From Candidatus Cetobacterium colombiensis (GTDB lineage: Bacteria > Fusobacteriota > Fusobacteriia > Fusobacteriales > Fusobacteriaceae): a DNA stretch of 64,000 bases. The stretch spans positions 94,111 through 158,110 of the forward strand of contig NZ_JAVIKH010000005.1 of the NCBI RefSeq assembly GCF_033962415.1. Direction: 5' to 3'. Shown in pieces: positions 8,130 through 17,184 of this stretch. Both the position numbers and the translations under genes were made by a program. Within the stretch, counting starts at the first letter, position 1. Every line of letters begins with the position of its first letter. The notes beneath the pieces were generated by a model, which worked only from the letters and a program-made list of their open reading frames with translations, did no database searches and was not told the DNA's origin.

Positions 8130-10790
8130 TTAAATTAATTTAACAGGGCAAATTTTATATTCAGGAGTTTTAGAAACAGGTTCTAAAAACTCACTTTCAG
8201 TTAAATCATTTACAAGAGCATTTGAAAAATGGAAAGGTACAAATATAAGTCCATCTTTAATACCCTCTCTAAGTTTTATTTTCACTGTAATCTCACCACG
8301 ACGAGATTTAATTGTAACCATGTCTCCATCTTTTTTAGAAATCTCTTCTAGTAACTTTGAGTTCATTTCAGCATAAGCTTCAGGACATTTTTCATTTAAT
8401 CCGTCCACTCTTCCACTCATAGATCTAGTGTGATATTGATAAAGAACTCTTCCAGAAGTAAAATAGTATGGATATTCATCATTTATAACTTCAACAGAGT
8501 TAGTTAACTCCACAGGAATAAGTGAGAATTTTTTCTTTAAATCTTTTAAATCTTGGTATAAAAACTCTGTTCCTTTACCATCTACAAGGGGCCATTGAAC
8601 ACCTTCATTTTCTATTAAAGGATAAGTGAATCCATTGTAAAGAGGTGTGATTTCACAAAGTTCATTGAAAATAGTTTCAGGAGTTTTATTTTCCTGATTG
8701 TATCCCATTCGCTTCATTAATTCTAAAATTATATCTAAATCTATTTTAACCTCACCAGGAGGTGTAACAACTTGTCTAACCCTTTGGATTCTTCTTCCTG
8801 TGTTGGTAAAAGTTCCTTCTTTTTCAGCAAAGCATGAAGCTGGTAAAACAACATCTGCCATTTGAGCTGTTTCAGTTAAAAAGATATCTTGAACAACAAG
8901 AAGATCTAAGTTTTTAATAGCACTTCTAACGTGATGAAGATTAGGATCAGTCATAAGAGGATTTTCTCCCATAACATACAAAAATTTCATCTCATTTTTA
9001 GCGATTTTATTAATCATCTCAACCACTGTAATTCCAGAAAGTGGAGATAGATTTTCAACGTTCCAAAACTTTTCCATTTTTTCTTTAACTTCCAAATCAT
9101 CAACTTTTTGATAACCTGGATAAATATCAGGAAAAGCTCCCATATCACATGCACCTTGGGCGTTGTTTTGACCTCTTAAAGGATTAACTCCACCTCTTTC
9201 TTTTCCAATGTTTCCACAGATAAGTGCAAGGTTAGAAAGGGCAGTGACATTATCAGAACCATTGATGTGCTGAGTATTTCCCATACCTAAATATGTTGTT
9301 GCCACATCACTAGAATATATTCGTGCAGCTTCTATAATATCCTTTTTTAAAATTCCACAAATTTTTTCAGCATACTCAGGAGTGTAGTCTTTTACTGACT
9401 CTTTAAGGGCTTCAAAACCAATGGTATTATTAGAAACATACTCTTTATCATAAAGTTCTTCAGAGATAATAACATTTATCACAGCATTTACTAAAGCTAT
9501 ATCTGTTCCAGGATTTATTTTTAAAAATACTTGAGCAATTTCAGAAAGATCAATGTCACGAACATCTATAACAATTAACTTAGCTCCATTTTGAACAGCA
9601 TGCTTAACTTTAGCTCCTAAAACAGGGTGTGTTTCACGGATATTTTCACCAGAGATTAAAATAACCTTAGAGTCAAATCCCTCATGGACACTATTGGACA
9701 TAGCACCATAACCTAAAGTTTTTCCTAAAGCAGCAGAGGATGAACTGTGGCAAAGTCTAGAACAGTGATCCACATTATTTGTTTTTAAAACTCCTCTAAA
9801 AAACTTTTGAAACAGATAGTTTTCTTCATTGGTACATTTTCCAGAAGAGAAGGCGCCAATAGCTTCGCTACCATAAACTTTTGTAGTTTCTTTTAACTTT
9901 GTAGTAATTAAGTTAAAAGCCTCGTCCCAAGATGCTTTTCTAAAAACTCCGTTCTCTTTTATAAGAGGATGAGTCAATCTATCAGGGTGATTTATATATG
10001 AAAAACCAAATTTTCCTTTAACACAAAGTAACCCTAAATTAGGTTTTACTAAAACAGGGTGAGATTCTACAATGGTATTGTCTTTAACTTCAAAATTAAT
10101 TTGGCAGCCAATTCCACAGTATCCACAAGTGGTTTTAACTGTTGTAGTTTCCCAATGTCTAAAGCTATTTTTATATTTAGGTAAAAGACCTGCTGTAGGG
10201 CACTGGCTTACGCAGTTTCCACATGAAACACAAGGGGAACTATTTATATTCTCAGCTTTATTGGCCCAAGTGTGCATTTTTCCATTTGTATTTTTTAACT
10301 TTAAAGCGTGATTGCACTGAAGGTTTCTACAAATTTGAGCGCACTTACCGCAGCCAATACATTTATTTGGGTCGATTTTGAAAAAGGGGTTAGAGTCATC
10401 TATTGGTAAAAGATCTAAACTGTTGGGAATAGTTTTATCAATACCATACTTAAAACAATACTCTTGAAGTTTACAGTGACCAGCTTTTTCACAAACTAAA
10501 CAATTAACATGATGATTATCAATATATTTTTGAAGTAGTTTTTTTCTATTTTCTATAACTTCAGGAGCAGCGGTATTTACAACCATTCCTTCAGCAGGTT
10601 TTGTTTTACAACTTTTTGTGACAGTTCCATCAATGGAAACAGCACACATTCCACAAATACCTAATTTTTCTTCAGATCTTTCATCTCTACAAAAAGTTGG
10701 TATCTCAAGTTTTAAAGATTGTAAAATCTCTAAAAGAGAGATAGTTTCATCTACAGAATAGACTTTTCCATCAATAGTTACATCAACCAT
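8130..10790 (-). CDS. fdhA: Formate dehydrogenase alpha subunit (molybdopterin, Fe-S), cysteine form
   Basis: 886 residues. Domain order: an N-terminal 2Fe-2S ferredoxin-like domain (CRDERSEEKLGICGMC), a His/Cys Fe-S segment (CLVCEKAGHCKLQEYC), two 4Fe-4S motifs (CIGCGKCAQIC, CVSCGNCVSQC), a 4Fe-4S site of the catalytic subunit (CGYCGIGC), then the molybdopterin oxidoreductase domain and the dinucleotide-binding C-terminus. The active-site ligand is Cys, about residue 347 (CSRLCHSS), where many FdhF enzymes have selenocysteine. ATG 10790 is chosen because GGAGG lies just upstream; an ATG at 10802 precedes that site. No beta/gamma (NuoE/F-like) partner is encoded nearby, so the electron acceptor is unknown. 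Confidence 0.85.
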   Translation of the reverse strand: MVDVTIDGKVYSVDETISLLEILQSLKLEIPTFCRDERSEEKLGICGMCAVSIDGTVTKSCKTKPAEGMVVNTAAPEVIENRKKLLQKYIDNHHVNCLVCEKAGHCKLQEYCFKYGIDKTIPNSLDLLPIDDSNPFFKIDPNKCIGCGKCAQICRNLQCNHALKLKNTNGKMHTWANKAENINSSPCVSCGNCVSQCPTAGLLPKYKNSFRHWETTTVKTTCGYCGIGCQINFEVKDNTIVESHPVLVKPNLGLLCVKGKFGFSYINHPDRLTHPLIKENGVFRKASWDEAFNLITTKLKETTKVYGSEAIGAFSSGKCTNEENYLFQKFFRGVLKTNNVDHCSRLCHSSSSAALGKTLGYGAMSNSVHEGFDSKVILISGENIRETHPVLGAKVKHAVQNGAKLIVIDVRDIDLSEIAQVFLKINPGTDIALVNAVINVIISEELYDKEYVSNNTIGFEALKESVKDYTPEYAEKICGILKKDIIEAARIYSSDVATTYLGMGNTQHINGSDNVTALSNLALICGNIGKERGGVNPLRGQNNAQGACDMGAFPDIYPGYQKVDDLEVKEKMEKFWNVENLSPLSGITVVEMINKIAKNEMKFLYVMGENPLMTDPNLHHVRSAIKNLDLLVVQDIFLTETAQMADVVLPASCFAEKEGTFTNTGRRIQRVRQVVTPPGEVKIDLDIILELMKRMGYNQENKTPETIFNELCEITPLYNGFTYPLIENEGVQWPLVDGKGTEFLYQDLKDLKKKFSLIPVELTNSVEVINDEYPYYFTSGRVLYQYHTRSMSGRVDGLNEKCPEAYAEMNSKLLEEISKKDGDMVTIKSRRGEITVKIKLREGIKDGLIFVPFHFSNALVNDLTESEFLEPVSKTPEYKICPVKLI

Positions 10791-10808
10791 AAACCCCTCC
10801 ATTTAAAT

Positions 10809-11063
10809 TTATTTTTTAGCTTTAAATTTTATGAATATGAAAAGTACAACAAAGGCACCAATAACAGATAGGAAAATACTTCCAAGATTAAGACCACTAA
10901 CTGAGCCAATCCCAAGAAGACTACCGATAAATCCACCTACTAATGCTCCTACAATCCCTAAAACTGTAGTTGCTAAAAGTCCTGCTGTATAAACCTCTGG
11001 CATCATAAGTCTAGCTAATGCACCAGATAAAAGTCCTAAAATAATCCATGAAAAAAATCCCAT
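10809..11063 (-). CDS. GlsB/YeaQ/YmgE family stress-response membrane protein (paralogue)
   Basis: 84 residues with three hydrophobic segments and the same Gly-rich motifs as the protein at 1489-1737 (WIILGLLSGALARLMMPE, GIVGALVGGFIGSLLGIG). An AGGAGG site precedes the ATG. It is just upstream of the formate dehydrogenase gene on the same strand, so the two may be co-transcribed, though no functional link is known. Confidence 0.87.
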   Translation of the reverse strand: MGFFSWIILGLLSGALARLMMPEVYTAGLLATTVLGIVGALVGGFIGSLLGIGSVSGLNLGSIFLSVIGAFVVLFIFIKFKAKK

Positions 11064-11192
11064 AAAAAAACCTCCTATTAAACTTTATTTATATTAAATT
11101 TATTCGAAAAAAATTAAAATTTCTTTTTAAAATAAGGGAAATAAAAAGTTTTTTGGTATAGATAAAAAAAGTCCATGGGGGTGAACTAATTT

Positions 11193-11957
11193 TTGAAGGT
11201 AGTTTTACTATTTTTTATGTTAAGTTTTCAACTGATAATAGCATCTCAAAAAAATAAAATTTTTATAGGCAAAAGATATCCTACCAATTTAAAATTAGAT
11301 TCTGGTTGGACTTTAAGTTATGTGAAAATGGATACAAATTTAAAGAGTAGTTTAAGAACTCCCCAAATAGGTGATATAGATGAAGGGGTGAATGTAGCCT
11401 ATTTAAAATATAGTGAGGATTTAATAGGTTTTAGTTGTGAGAATTTAGATGACTCTTTAAAATCTAGTTTGAAAAACCATTTTTATGGTGGAATGGGAAA
11501 GGTTTCTAAAAGAATAAACGTAGAGGATTCAATATACATAGAGCCCATGGGGAAACTTCAATCAATAGCAGTGTTTCAACGAAGTATAAACGAAAATTAT
11601 GGAAACTATAATGTGAGTTTAGATAATCTAAATGGAATTTTAAATACCTTATATTTGGGAATGGGAGTGGGAAAGCAATATTTTCAAGATAGCAACATTG
11701 TGGATTTTTCAATGAGTGCTGGAGTAAAGCAGGATTTAAATTCAATAGATGAGGATATAAAGTATAGAAATAGAGTTTTAACAGAAGAAAATGGAGGAGC
11801 AAGCTTAAAAGATAAAAATGATTTGTCCCATGAAGTTGGATTGAGCGGAGCAATAGGGAACCCCACAACAGGAGTCTCTTTTTACACAGGGTATAAATAT
11901 TTTTTTACAGAGGACAACTCTTGGAAGGTTACAGCAGGAGTGAGTTATATATTTTAA
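11193..11957 (+). CDS. Predicted outer-membrane beta-barrel protein, unknown function
   Basis: 254 residues with a signal peptide (KVVLLFFMLSFQLIIAS). The mature part contains repeated amphipathic strands and ends in WKVTAGVSYIF, a typical outer-membrane C-terminal strand with terminal Phe. The start is TTG 11193, about 10 bases after a GGGGGTG site; no in-frame ATG upstream keeps the signal peptide. I do not recognise the family. It stands alone, converging on fomA with a shared terminator. Confidence 0.65.
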   Translation: MKVVLLFFMLSFQLIIASQKNKIFIGKRYPTNLKLDSGWTLSYVKMDTNLKSSLRTPQIGDIDEGVNVAYLKYSEDLIGFSCENLDDSLKSSLKNHFYGGMGKVSKRINVEDSIYIEPMGKLQSIAVFQRSINENYGNYNVSLDNLNGILNTLYLGMGVGKQYFQDSNIVDFSMSAGVKQDLNSIDEDIKYRNRVLTEENGGASLKDKNDLSHEVGLSGAIGNPTTGVSFYTGYKYFFTEDNSWKVTAGVSYIF

Positions 11958-11964
11958 ATCAAAG

Positions 11965-11993
11965 AAAGCTATGAGTTTAAAACTCATAGCTTT
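11965..11993. terminator. Bidirectional terminator between the 11193 gene and fomA
   Basis: AAAGCTATGAGTTT (11965-11978) pairs with AAACTCATAGCTTT (11980-11993), a 14-base stem followed by T residues on both strands. Confidence 0.85.
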
Positions 11994-12029
11994 TTATATA
12001 TTTATCAAGTTAGCACAATTGATAATCTA

Positions 12030-13118
12030 TTAGAATGTTGCTTTTACTCCTACAGTAGCTTGAGGCATCCATGCCCAATCTCTTGCACTTTTTGAACTGT
12101 CATGATCCCAGTTTCTGTACTCTGCTCCAACATTTGCGTAAATTTTTACGAAATCTGTAGCTTGATAATCAGCTTGTACATTTGGAAGCATATAAGCTGA
12201 ATATGACTTGTCGTCTCCTAAGTTCTTGAATTTCTTACCTGCAGTTGACCATGGATCTAATCCACCCTCAAAGTTTGCAGATAAAGTCCAAGGACCATCT
12301 TTTAAGATATCATATCCCCAGTATAAGTACGCTTCAATATCAAAAGCCCATGATGAATCAGAACCATTTTTATCTGTATATGCAGGATAGAAATTAAACT
12401 CTGAACTGAATCCATAAGGCATATCAAAAGTTGTATAAAGATCTAATCCAAATAGATTTGAATAGTCTCCATTGTTGTTAGCCCAAGAATATCTGTATCT
12501 AGGTCCTAATGTAAAGCTGCTGTTCTTGAACCAATCTGGAGTCCAATCGAAGTATGGGCTGAACTCAAACATTGGCATATATTGAAGATATTGAGAATTT
12601 TTTCCGTATGTAAATCCTTGAACAGGTTCTCCTTGATTATCTAAAATGTCTTCTATTTTGCTACCTTGTCCTTCATAGTTTCTGTACTCAACTCTTTGAG
12701 TTAAAGATACTTTTGTGTTTCCTAATGTACCATTTTTGTAATGGTATCTTAATCTTAAATCAGAGAAATCTCCGAATCCATTATTAGTGTTAAGATCTTT
12801 ATCAACAGTTTTGTCAAAATTTTGGAAAGAGTTATAGTTTCTTACTCTCCACTCTAAGTTTTGCTGCGGAGTAAAGTTTAATCTACCTTGAAATTGTAAT
12901 CTTCCAAATTCAGGTGAATCATACTCATCTTGTCCGTAAAACTTGTAAGACAGATCTGCATATCCAGATGGTCTCCAAGCAGGTACTTCTTCTACAACTA
13001 CAATTGGTGCTACTACTACTTCTTTAGACGCTTCTACTGCTGGTGCTACAACCTCTTTCGCTGATACTGATGCAGTAACAACTAATAGAGATCCTAAAAA
13101 AAGTGCTAATTTTTTCAT
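12030..13118 (-). CDS. fomA: FomA-like major outer-membrane porin
   Basis: 362 residues. The signal peptide (MKKLALFLGSLLVVTASVSA) and the following acidic/Val-Pro-rich linker ending in PAWRPSGYADLSYKFYG match the start of fusobacterial FomA porins as I remember them. About 14-16 amphipathic strands follow and the chain ends ATVGVKATF. FomA is a trimeric, weakly selective porin and major surface antigen. It has its own strong promoter and a terminator shared with the convergent gene. The family call is from recall of FomA sequences, not from an alignment. Confidence 0.82.
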   Translation of the reverse strand: MKKLALFLGSLLVVTASVSAKEVVAPAVEASKEVVVAPIVVVEEVPAWRPSGYADLSYKFYGQDEYDSPEFGRLQFQGRLNFTPQQNLEWRVRNYNSFQNFDKTVDKDLNTNNGFGDFSDLRLRYHYKNGTLGNTKVSLTQRVEYRNYEGQGSKIEDILDNQGEPVQGFTYGKNSQYLQYMPMFEFSPYFDWTPDWFKNSSFTLGPRYRYSWANNNGDYSNLFGLDLYTTFDMPYGFSSEFNFYPAYTDKNGSDSSWAFDIEAYLYWGYDILKDGPWTLSANFEGGLDPWSTAGKKFKNLGDDKSYSAYMLPNVQADYQATDFVKIYANVGAEYRNWDHDSSKSARDWAWMPQATVGVKATF

Positions 13119-13162
13119 AATTTAATCCCCCTTTTGCATTTTGATGAATCCTGTTAAAAAAC

Positions 13163-13191
13163 AATATACATGATTTTTTTCTAAAAGTAAA
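13163..13191 (-). promoter_or_regulatory. Promoter of the fomA-like porin gene
   Basis: On the minus strand TTTACT (13191-13186), a 17-base spacer, and TATATT (13168-13163). The start codon is at 13118, giving a leader of about 40 bases with an AAAAGGGGG ribosome binding site. Confidence 0.65.
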
Positions 13192-13357
13192 CAAAAATTT
13201 TCAAAAAAAATTAAAACAAAAATATTTTTTCACAAGAGTGTGCTTTTTTAGTTGACATTTTTTGATCACTTAAAATAAAAATAAGGAAAATAAATGAATT
13301 TAGAGTATATTATCTTTAGTATATATTTTTGTAATCAAAATATTTTGAAATAAAATA

Positions 13358-13386
13358 TTGACAAGGTGAGATTTGTATAGTATTAT
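13358..13386 (+). promoter_or_regulatory. Promoter of the ahpC operon
   Basis: Perfect -35 TTGACA (13358-13363), 17-base spacer, -10 TATTAT (13381-13386). The rest of the 322-base gap from 13119 holds the divergent fomA promoter and AT-rich sequence with nothing else I can assign. Confidence 0.8.
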
Positions 13387-13391
13387 AAAAA

Positions 13392-13404
13392 TGTAATCAT
13401 TACA
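13392..13404. promoter_or_regulatory. PerR/Fur-like operator downstream of the ahpC -10 box
   Basis: TGTAAT-C-ATTACA is a perfect 6-1-6 inverted repeat, close to the 7-1-7 PerR box (TTATAATNATTATAA). It lies at about the transcription start, where a bound repressor would block RNA polymerase. The regulator is not encoded in the window. Confidence 0.55.
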
Positions 13405-13440
13405 AAATAAAAATAATTATAAAATATAGGAGGTTATCAA

Positions 13441-14004
13441 ATGTCATTAATTGGAAAAAATATTGGAGAGTTTAAAGCACAAGCTTATCACAACAGCAAC
13501 TTTGTTGAAGTTACTAACGAGTCTATAAAAGGGAAATGGTCAGTTTTCTTCTTTTATCCAGCGGACTTCACTTTTGTTTGTCCTACAGAGTTAGGAGATT
13601 TAGCTGATAATTATGCTAAATTTAAAGAGATTAATTGTGAGATCTATTCAGTTTCAACTGATACTCACTTTGTTCATAAAGCGTGGCATGATGCTTCTGA
13701 GACTATAAAGAAAATAGAGTACCCAATGGTAGCAGATCCAACAAGAAAAATATCAGAGATGTTTGGAGTTTTAATTCCTGAAGAGGGATTAGCTTTAAGA
13801 GGAAGCTTCGTTGTAAACCCAGAAGGAAAAATTGTGGCATATGAGATTCATGACTTAGGAATTGGAAGAGATGCTGGAGAGCTTTTAAGAAAAGTTCAAG
13901 CGGCTCAATTTGTTGCAGAGCACGGTGGAGAGGTTTGTCCTGCAAAATGGAAACCAGGTTCAGAAACTTTAAAACCATCTTTAGATTTAATAGGAAAAAT
14001 TTAA
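13441..14004 (+). CDS. ahpC: Peroxiredoxin AhpC (2-Cys alkyl hydroperoxide reductase)
   Basis: 187 residues, the standard AhpC length. The peroxidatic Cys47 lies in FTFVCPTELGDL and the resolving Cys166 in GEVCPAKWKPG. It reduces hydrogen peroxide and organic hydroperoxides in the cytoplasm and is recycled by AhpF-type reductase, which is the next gene. A good AGGAGG site is 7 bases upstream. A hairpin between the two genes probably lowers expression of the second. Confidence 0.95.
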   Translation: MSLIGKNIGEFKAQAYHNSNFVEVTNESIKGKWSVFFFYPADFTFVCPTELGDLADNYAKFKEINCEIYSVSTDTHFVHKAWHDASETIKKIEYPMVADPTRKISEMFGVLIPEEGLALRGSFVVNPEGKIVAYEIHDLGIGRDAGELLRKVQAAQFVAEHGGEVCPAKWKPGSETLKPSLDLIGKI

Positions 14005-14010
14005 ACTCTT

Positions 14011-14037
14011 TTGAAAGGCACTTATGGTGCCTTTCAA
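14011..14037 (+). terminator. Intra-operon hairpin / partial terminator after ahpC
   Basis: TTGAAAGGCAC (14011-14021) pairs perfectly with GTGCCTTTCAA (14027-14037) around a 5-base loop, followed by TTTTT. No separate promoter is obvious before the next gene at 14076, so it may act as a leaky terminator. Confidence 0.7.
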
Positions 14038-14075
14038 TTTTTACTGGGACTATACTAAAAAATAAGAGGTGAATT

Positions 14076-15710
14076 ATGGAAAGAATATATGATTTAATTG
14101 TTATTGGTGGAGGGCCAGCAGGGTTATCAGCAGGTATATATGCTGGTAGAGCTCAAATGGACGTTCTTATTATAGAGAAATCAGAGATGGGTGGACAGAT
14201 TGTTACTACTTCTGAAGTTGTTAATTATCCTGGAATAAAAGAGATTTCAGGTCACAACTTAGGAGAAAAAATGAGAGAACAAGCTGCTGGATTTGGAGTG
14301 GAGTTTTTAAAATCAGAAGTTACAAATATGGATTTTAAAAATGAGATTAAAGTACTAGAAACTACATCTGGAACATATAAGGCTTTAAGTGTAATTATAG
14401 CTACAGGGGCAAATCCAAGAAAATTGGGATTCCCAGGAGAAGCTGAGTTTACTGGAAGAGGAGTTGCTTACTGTGCAACTTGTGATGGGGAGTTCTTCAC
14501 AGGTTTAGATGTATTTGTTATAGGAGCGGGATTTGCAGCTGCTGAAGAGGCAATATTTTTAACTAAGTTTGCAAGAAAAGTTACAATTATAGCTAGAGAA
14601 CCTGAGTTCACATGTGCTAAATCCATAGCTGAGAAAGTTTTAAAACACCCAAAAATTGAGGTAAAATTTAACTCTCAAATTGTTGAAGTAACTGGAGATA
14701 CTAAACTTAGAAAAGCAATTTTCAAAGATAACTTAACAAATACTACTTGGGAGTATAAAGTATCAGAAAATGAGTCTTTTGGTGTTTTTGTTTTCATTGG
14801 ATATAAGCCACAAAGTGATCTATTTAAAAACCATGTAAATTTAGACTCTCAAGGTTATATAATAACTGATGAAGATTTACAGACAAATGTAAAAGATGTA
14901 TACGCTATTGGAGACATAAGACCTAAAAAACTGAGACAAGTTGTAACAGCTGTAGCTGACGGAGCATTGGCTGCCACAGTTTTAGAAAAAGTTGTTGAAG
15001 AGAAAAGAGAGACTTTAGGAATTGAAAAAGAGGTAAAAGAACAACCAAAAACTTCAGATGTTTCAGAAGAAAAAACTCAATCTAGATTCTTAGACGAGGG
15101 AATAATTTCACAATTAAAAGGTATCTTTGAAAGGTTCCAAAGCAATATAAAAATAGTTTCAGTATTAAATGATAGTGAAATTTCAGGAAATATAAAGGAA
15201 TTTTTAAATGAAATTTCCAACATATCCAATAAAATTTCTCTAGAAATTTATAAAAAAGATGAAAATATAGAGTTAGAGAAAAAAATTGAATTAGATTGCA
15301 CACCAACTATAGCAATTTTAGATTCTAATGATAACTTTAGAGGAGTAAAATTCTCAGGGCTTCCAAGTGGTCATGAGTTAAACTCGTTAATCTTAGCTCT
15401 ATACAATATAGCAGGACCAGGGCAGGAGCTAAATGAAGAGTTAAAGGGAAAAATAAAAGCTATTGATAAAAAAGTAAATCTGAAAATAGCAGTTTCACTT
15501 TCTTGTTCACTTTGTCCAGAAGTAGTTACAGGGGCTCAAAGATTGGCAATTGAAAATTCCAATATAAAAGCTGAGATGATTGATATATTTGCTTTCCCAG
15601 AACTAAAAAAGAAATACAATATTATGGGAGTACCAGCTTTAATTATAGATGATAAACATATATCTTTTGGAAAACAATCTATAGAAGAGATTATTGAAAA
15701 GATAAAATAA
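14076..15710 (+). CDS. Thioredoxin reductase-like flavoprotein with C-terminal AhpF-type thioredoxin domains
   Basis: 544 residues. Residues 1-310 are a thioredoxin reductase: FAD motif GGGPAGLSAGIYAGRA, redox pair CATC (Cys133, Cys136), NADPH motif IGAGFAAAEEA and the closing YAIGDIR. After a Lys/Glu-rich linker (about 312-335) come about 205 residues like the tandem thioredoxin-fold N-terminal domain of AhpF, with its CxxC at Cys477/Cys480 (CSLCPEVV) and the cis-Pro loop MGVPALII. In standard AhpF that domain is N-terminal, so this is a domain-permuted AhpF that should pass electrons from NAD(P)H to AhpC, encoded just upstream. Confidence 0.85.
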   Translation: MERIYDLIVIGGGPAGLSAGIYAGRAQMDVLIIEKSEMGGQIVTTSEVVNYPGIKEISGHNLGEKMREQAAGFGVEFLKSEVTNMDFKNEIKVLETTSGTYKALSVIIATGANPRKLGFPGEAEFTGRGVAYCATCDGEFFTGLDVFVIGAGFAAAEEAIFLTKFARKVTIIAREPEFTCAKSIAEKVLKHPKIEVKFNSQIVEVTGDTKLRKAIFKDNLTNTTWEYKVSENESFGVFVFIGYKPQSDLFKNHVNLDSQGYIITDEDLQTNVKDVYAIGDIRPKKLRQVVTAVADGALAATVLEKVVEEKRETLGIEKEVKEQPKTSDVSEEKTQSRFLDEGIISQLKGIFERFQSNIKIVSVLNDSEISGNIKEFLNEISNISNKISLEIYKKDENIELEKKIELDCTPTIAILDSNDNFRGVKFSGLPSGHELNSLILALYNIAGPGQELNEELKGKIKAIDKKVNLKIAVSLSCSLCPEVVTGAQRLAIENSNIKAEMIDIFAFPELKKKYNIMGVPALIIDDKHISFGKQSIEEIIEKIK

Positions 15711-15728
15711 AGAAAATATATAAAATAA

Positions 15729-15761
15729 AAAAGGTTACATGATTAGAATCTGTAACCTTTT
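15729..15761. terminator. Bidirectional terminator after the AhpF-like gene
   Basis: AAAAGGTTACA (15729-15739) pairs with TGTAACCTTTT (15751-15761), with an 11-base loop and T-rich sequence after it; the opposing gene ends at 15769. Confidence 0.8.
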
Positions 15762-15768
15762 ATTTTTT

Positions 15769-17184
15769 CTATTGAACAATTTTATCTCGACCAGTTTTCT
15801 TGGCAATATATAGTTTTTCATCAGCTTTAGAAACTGCTGAGTATAGAGATGTTCTATCCTCTAAATCGCAGAAAGTTATTCCAAAAGATGCTGTAACTTT
15901 ATGATTTTTTATTAAATCTAAATTTCTAATTAAATTTTGTAAAGAATAAACTTTCTTTAAAATTTCATCCTCACTCATATTATAAAAGATAATTAAAAAC
16001 TCCTCACCACCCCATCTAAAAGGGTACCCTTTATTTAGTGTTATAAGTTTAATACAGTTACTAACTCCCTTTAAAACATAATCTCCATTGTCGTGCCCAA
16101 AGGTATCATTAATAGTTTTAAAATGATCAATGTCAATTAAAACAACTCCACAGTTTTTTAGTGGAAATTTTATCTCCTCTTGAAGAAAATATCTATTATA
16201 AAGATCTGTTAGTGGATCTCTTAAAAGTAGACGTTTTTTTATTTTTCTTTCAATTTTCAAAGACTTTATCTCTTTTTCTAAATTTTGCTTTTTCGTTGCA
16301 TAGAAAGTTAAAATAAGAGCAACTAAAATTAAAATAAACTCTTTCCAACCTAATAAATGTAAAAAACTTTCTTTTTCAATTAAGATTTTATAAGTTGTTT
16401 TATGTAGCGGGAAAAAGTGGTATTTTCCTAAATCTTCAATAGTTTCATTTTTTATATTGTTAGTTGAATAAACAACTTGATTTTTTTCATCAATAATTAC
16501 AACGTTTAATCCTGTTTTTTCTTTTAAAAGATTGGCATTTTTAGCAAAAAAATCTCCATTAAAATCAAAATACCAAAGAGCTTTTAATTTAAAATAGCTA
16601 CCTTTGTAGTCGTATTCAGGAAAGGTGATTGTAAACATTTTTTTGTTAAAGACATTATCAACATACATACTAGACATTAAAAATTGAGTATTATTTCTTG
16701 TCAACGCTTTGGGAGTCTCAAAAAAAGTCAAAGTAAGAGAGGTTGTTTTTAAAGTACCAACCCAATTGAGAGAAAAATTTGAAGTATAAACTATTCTTTC
16801 ATGTTTATCCACATTTTTAATCTCATTATAAACTATACCTAAAAGAGAGTTACTAAAAGAACTGTTAAGATTACTTTTAGCTTCATTTAAATTATAAAAA
16901 TAAAACTCTTTAGGAAGAGAAGATATATTTTTAAAATATATTCCAGTTCCATTGACTTCAAGATAATCTATATTTTCATTTGTCTTATAATCATTAAGTG
17001 GAATCTGAGATTTAGTTAAATTTAAATACTCAATCTCCCTACTTAAAGAGTGTATATCATGTTCAAAGTTTGTATTAAATATCTCAGCCTTAGAGTGAAG
17101 AAGGTCTGAGATGTTATTTTTATTTATGAATGTAGAAACAAATAGTAGTATAGTTAGAAAAATATAGGTTATTCTATATATCAT
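15769..17184 (-). CDS. Membrane-anchored GGDEF diguanylate cyclase
   Basis: 471 residues. An N-terminal membrane segment (ITYIFLTILLFVSTFI), an about 270-residue extracytoplasmic sensor region, a second membrane segment (FILILVALILTFYA) and a C-terminal GGDEF domain with RWGGEEF near residue 390. The intact GGEEF signature predicts c-di-GMP synthesis from two GTP; no RxxD inhibitory site is obvious in LLRDPLTDLYNRYF. ATG 17184 is chosen because GAGGAGG lies just upstream, inside the end of the previous gene; longer starts have no ribosome binding site. It overlaps the upstream GGDEF-EAL gene by 11 bases, so the two are coupled. Confidence 0.85.
   Translation of the reverse strand: MIYRITYIFLTILLFVSTFINKNNISDLLHSKAEIFNTNFEHDIHSLSREIEYLNLTKSQIPLNDYKTNENIDYLEVNGTGIYFKNISSLPKEFYFYNLNEAKSNLNSSFSNSLLGIVYNEIKNVDKHERIVYTSNFSLNWVGTLKTTSLTLTFFETPKALTRNNTQFLMSSMYVDNVFNKKMFTITFPEYDYKGSYFKLKALWYFDFNGDFFAKNANLLKEKTGLNVVIIDEKNQVVYSTNNIKNETIEDLGKYHFFPLHKTTYKILIEKESFLHLLGWKEFILILVALILTFYATKKQNLEKEIKSLKIERKIKKRLLLRDPLTDLYNRYFLQEEIKFPLKNCGVVLIDIDHFKTINDTFGHDNGDYVLKGVSNCIKLITLNKGYPFRWGGEEFLIIFYNMSEDEILKKVYSLQNLIRNLDLIKNHKVTASFGITFCDLEDRTSLYSAVSKADEKLYIAKKTGRDKIVQ

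Noticed and set aside
9740..9770. Selenocysteine TGA in the formate dehydrogenase active site
   Set aside because: The codon at the active site is TGC (Cys) and the frame has no internal stop.
11506..11868. 120-residue minus-strand frame inside the 11193 outer-membrane gene
   Set aside because: No ribosome binding site, unnatural composition, and opposite to a well-supported gene with signal peptide and terminal Phe.
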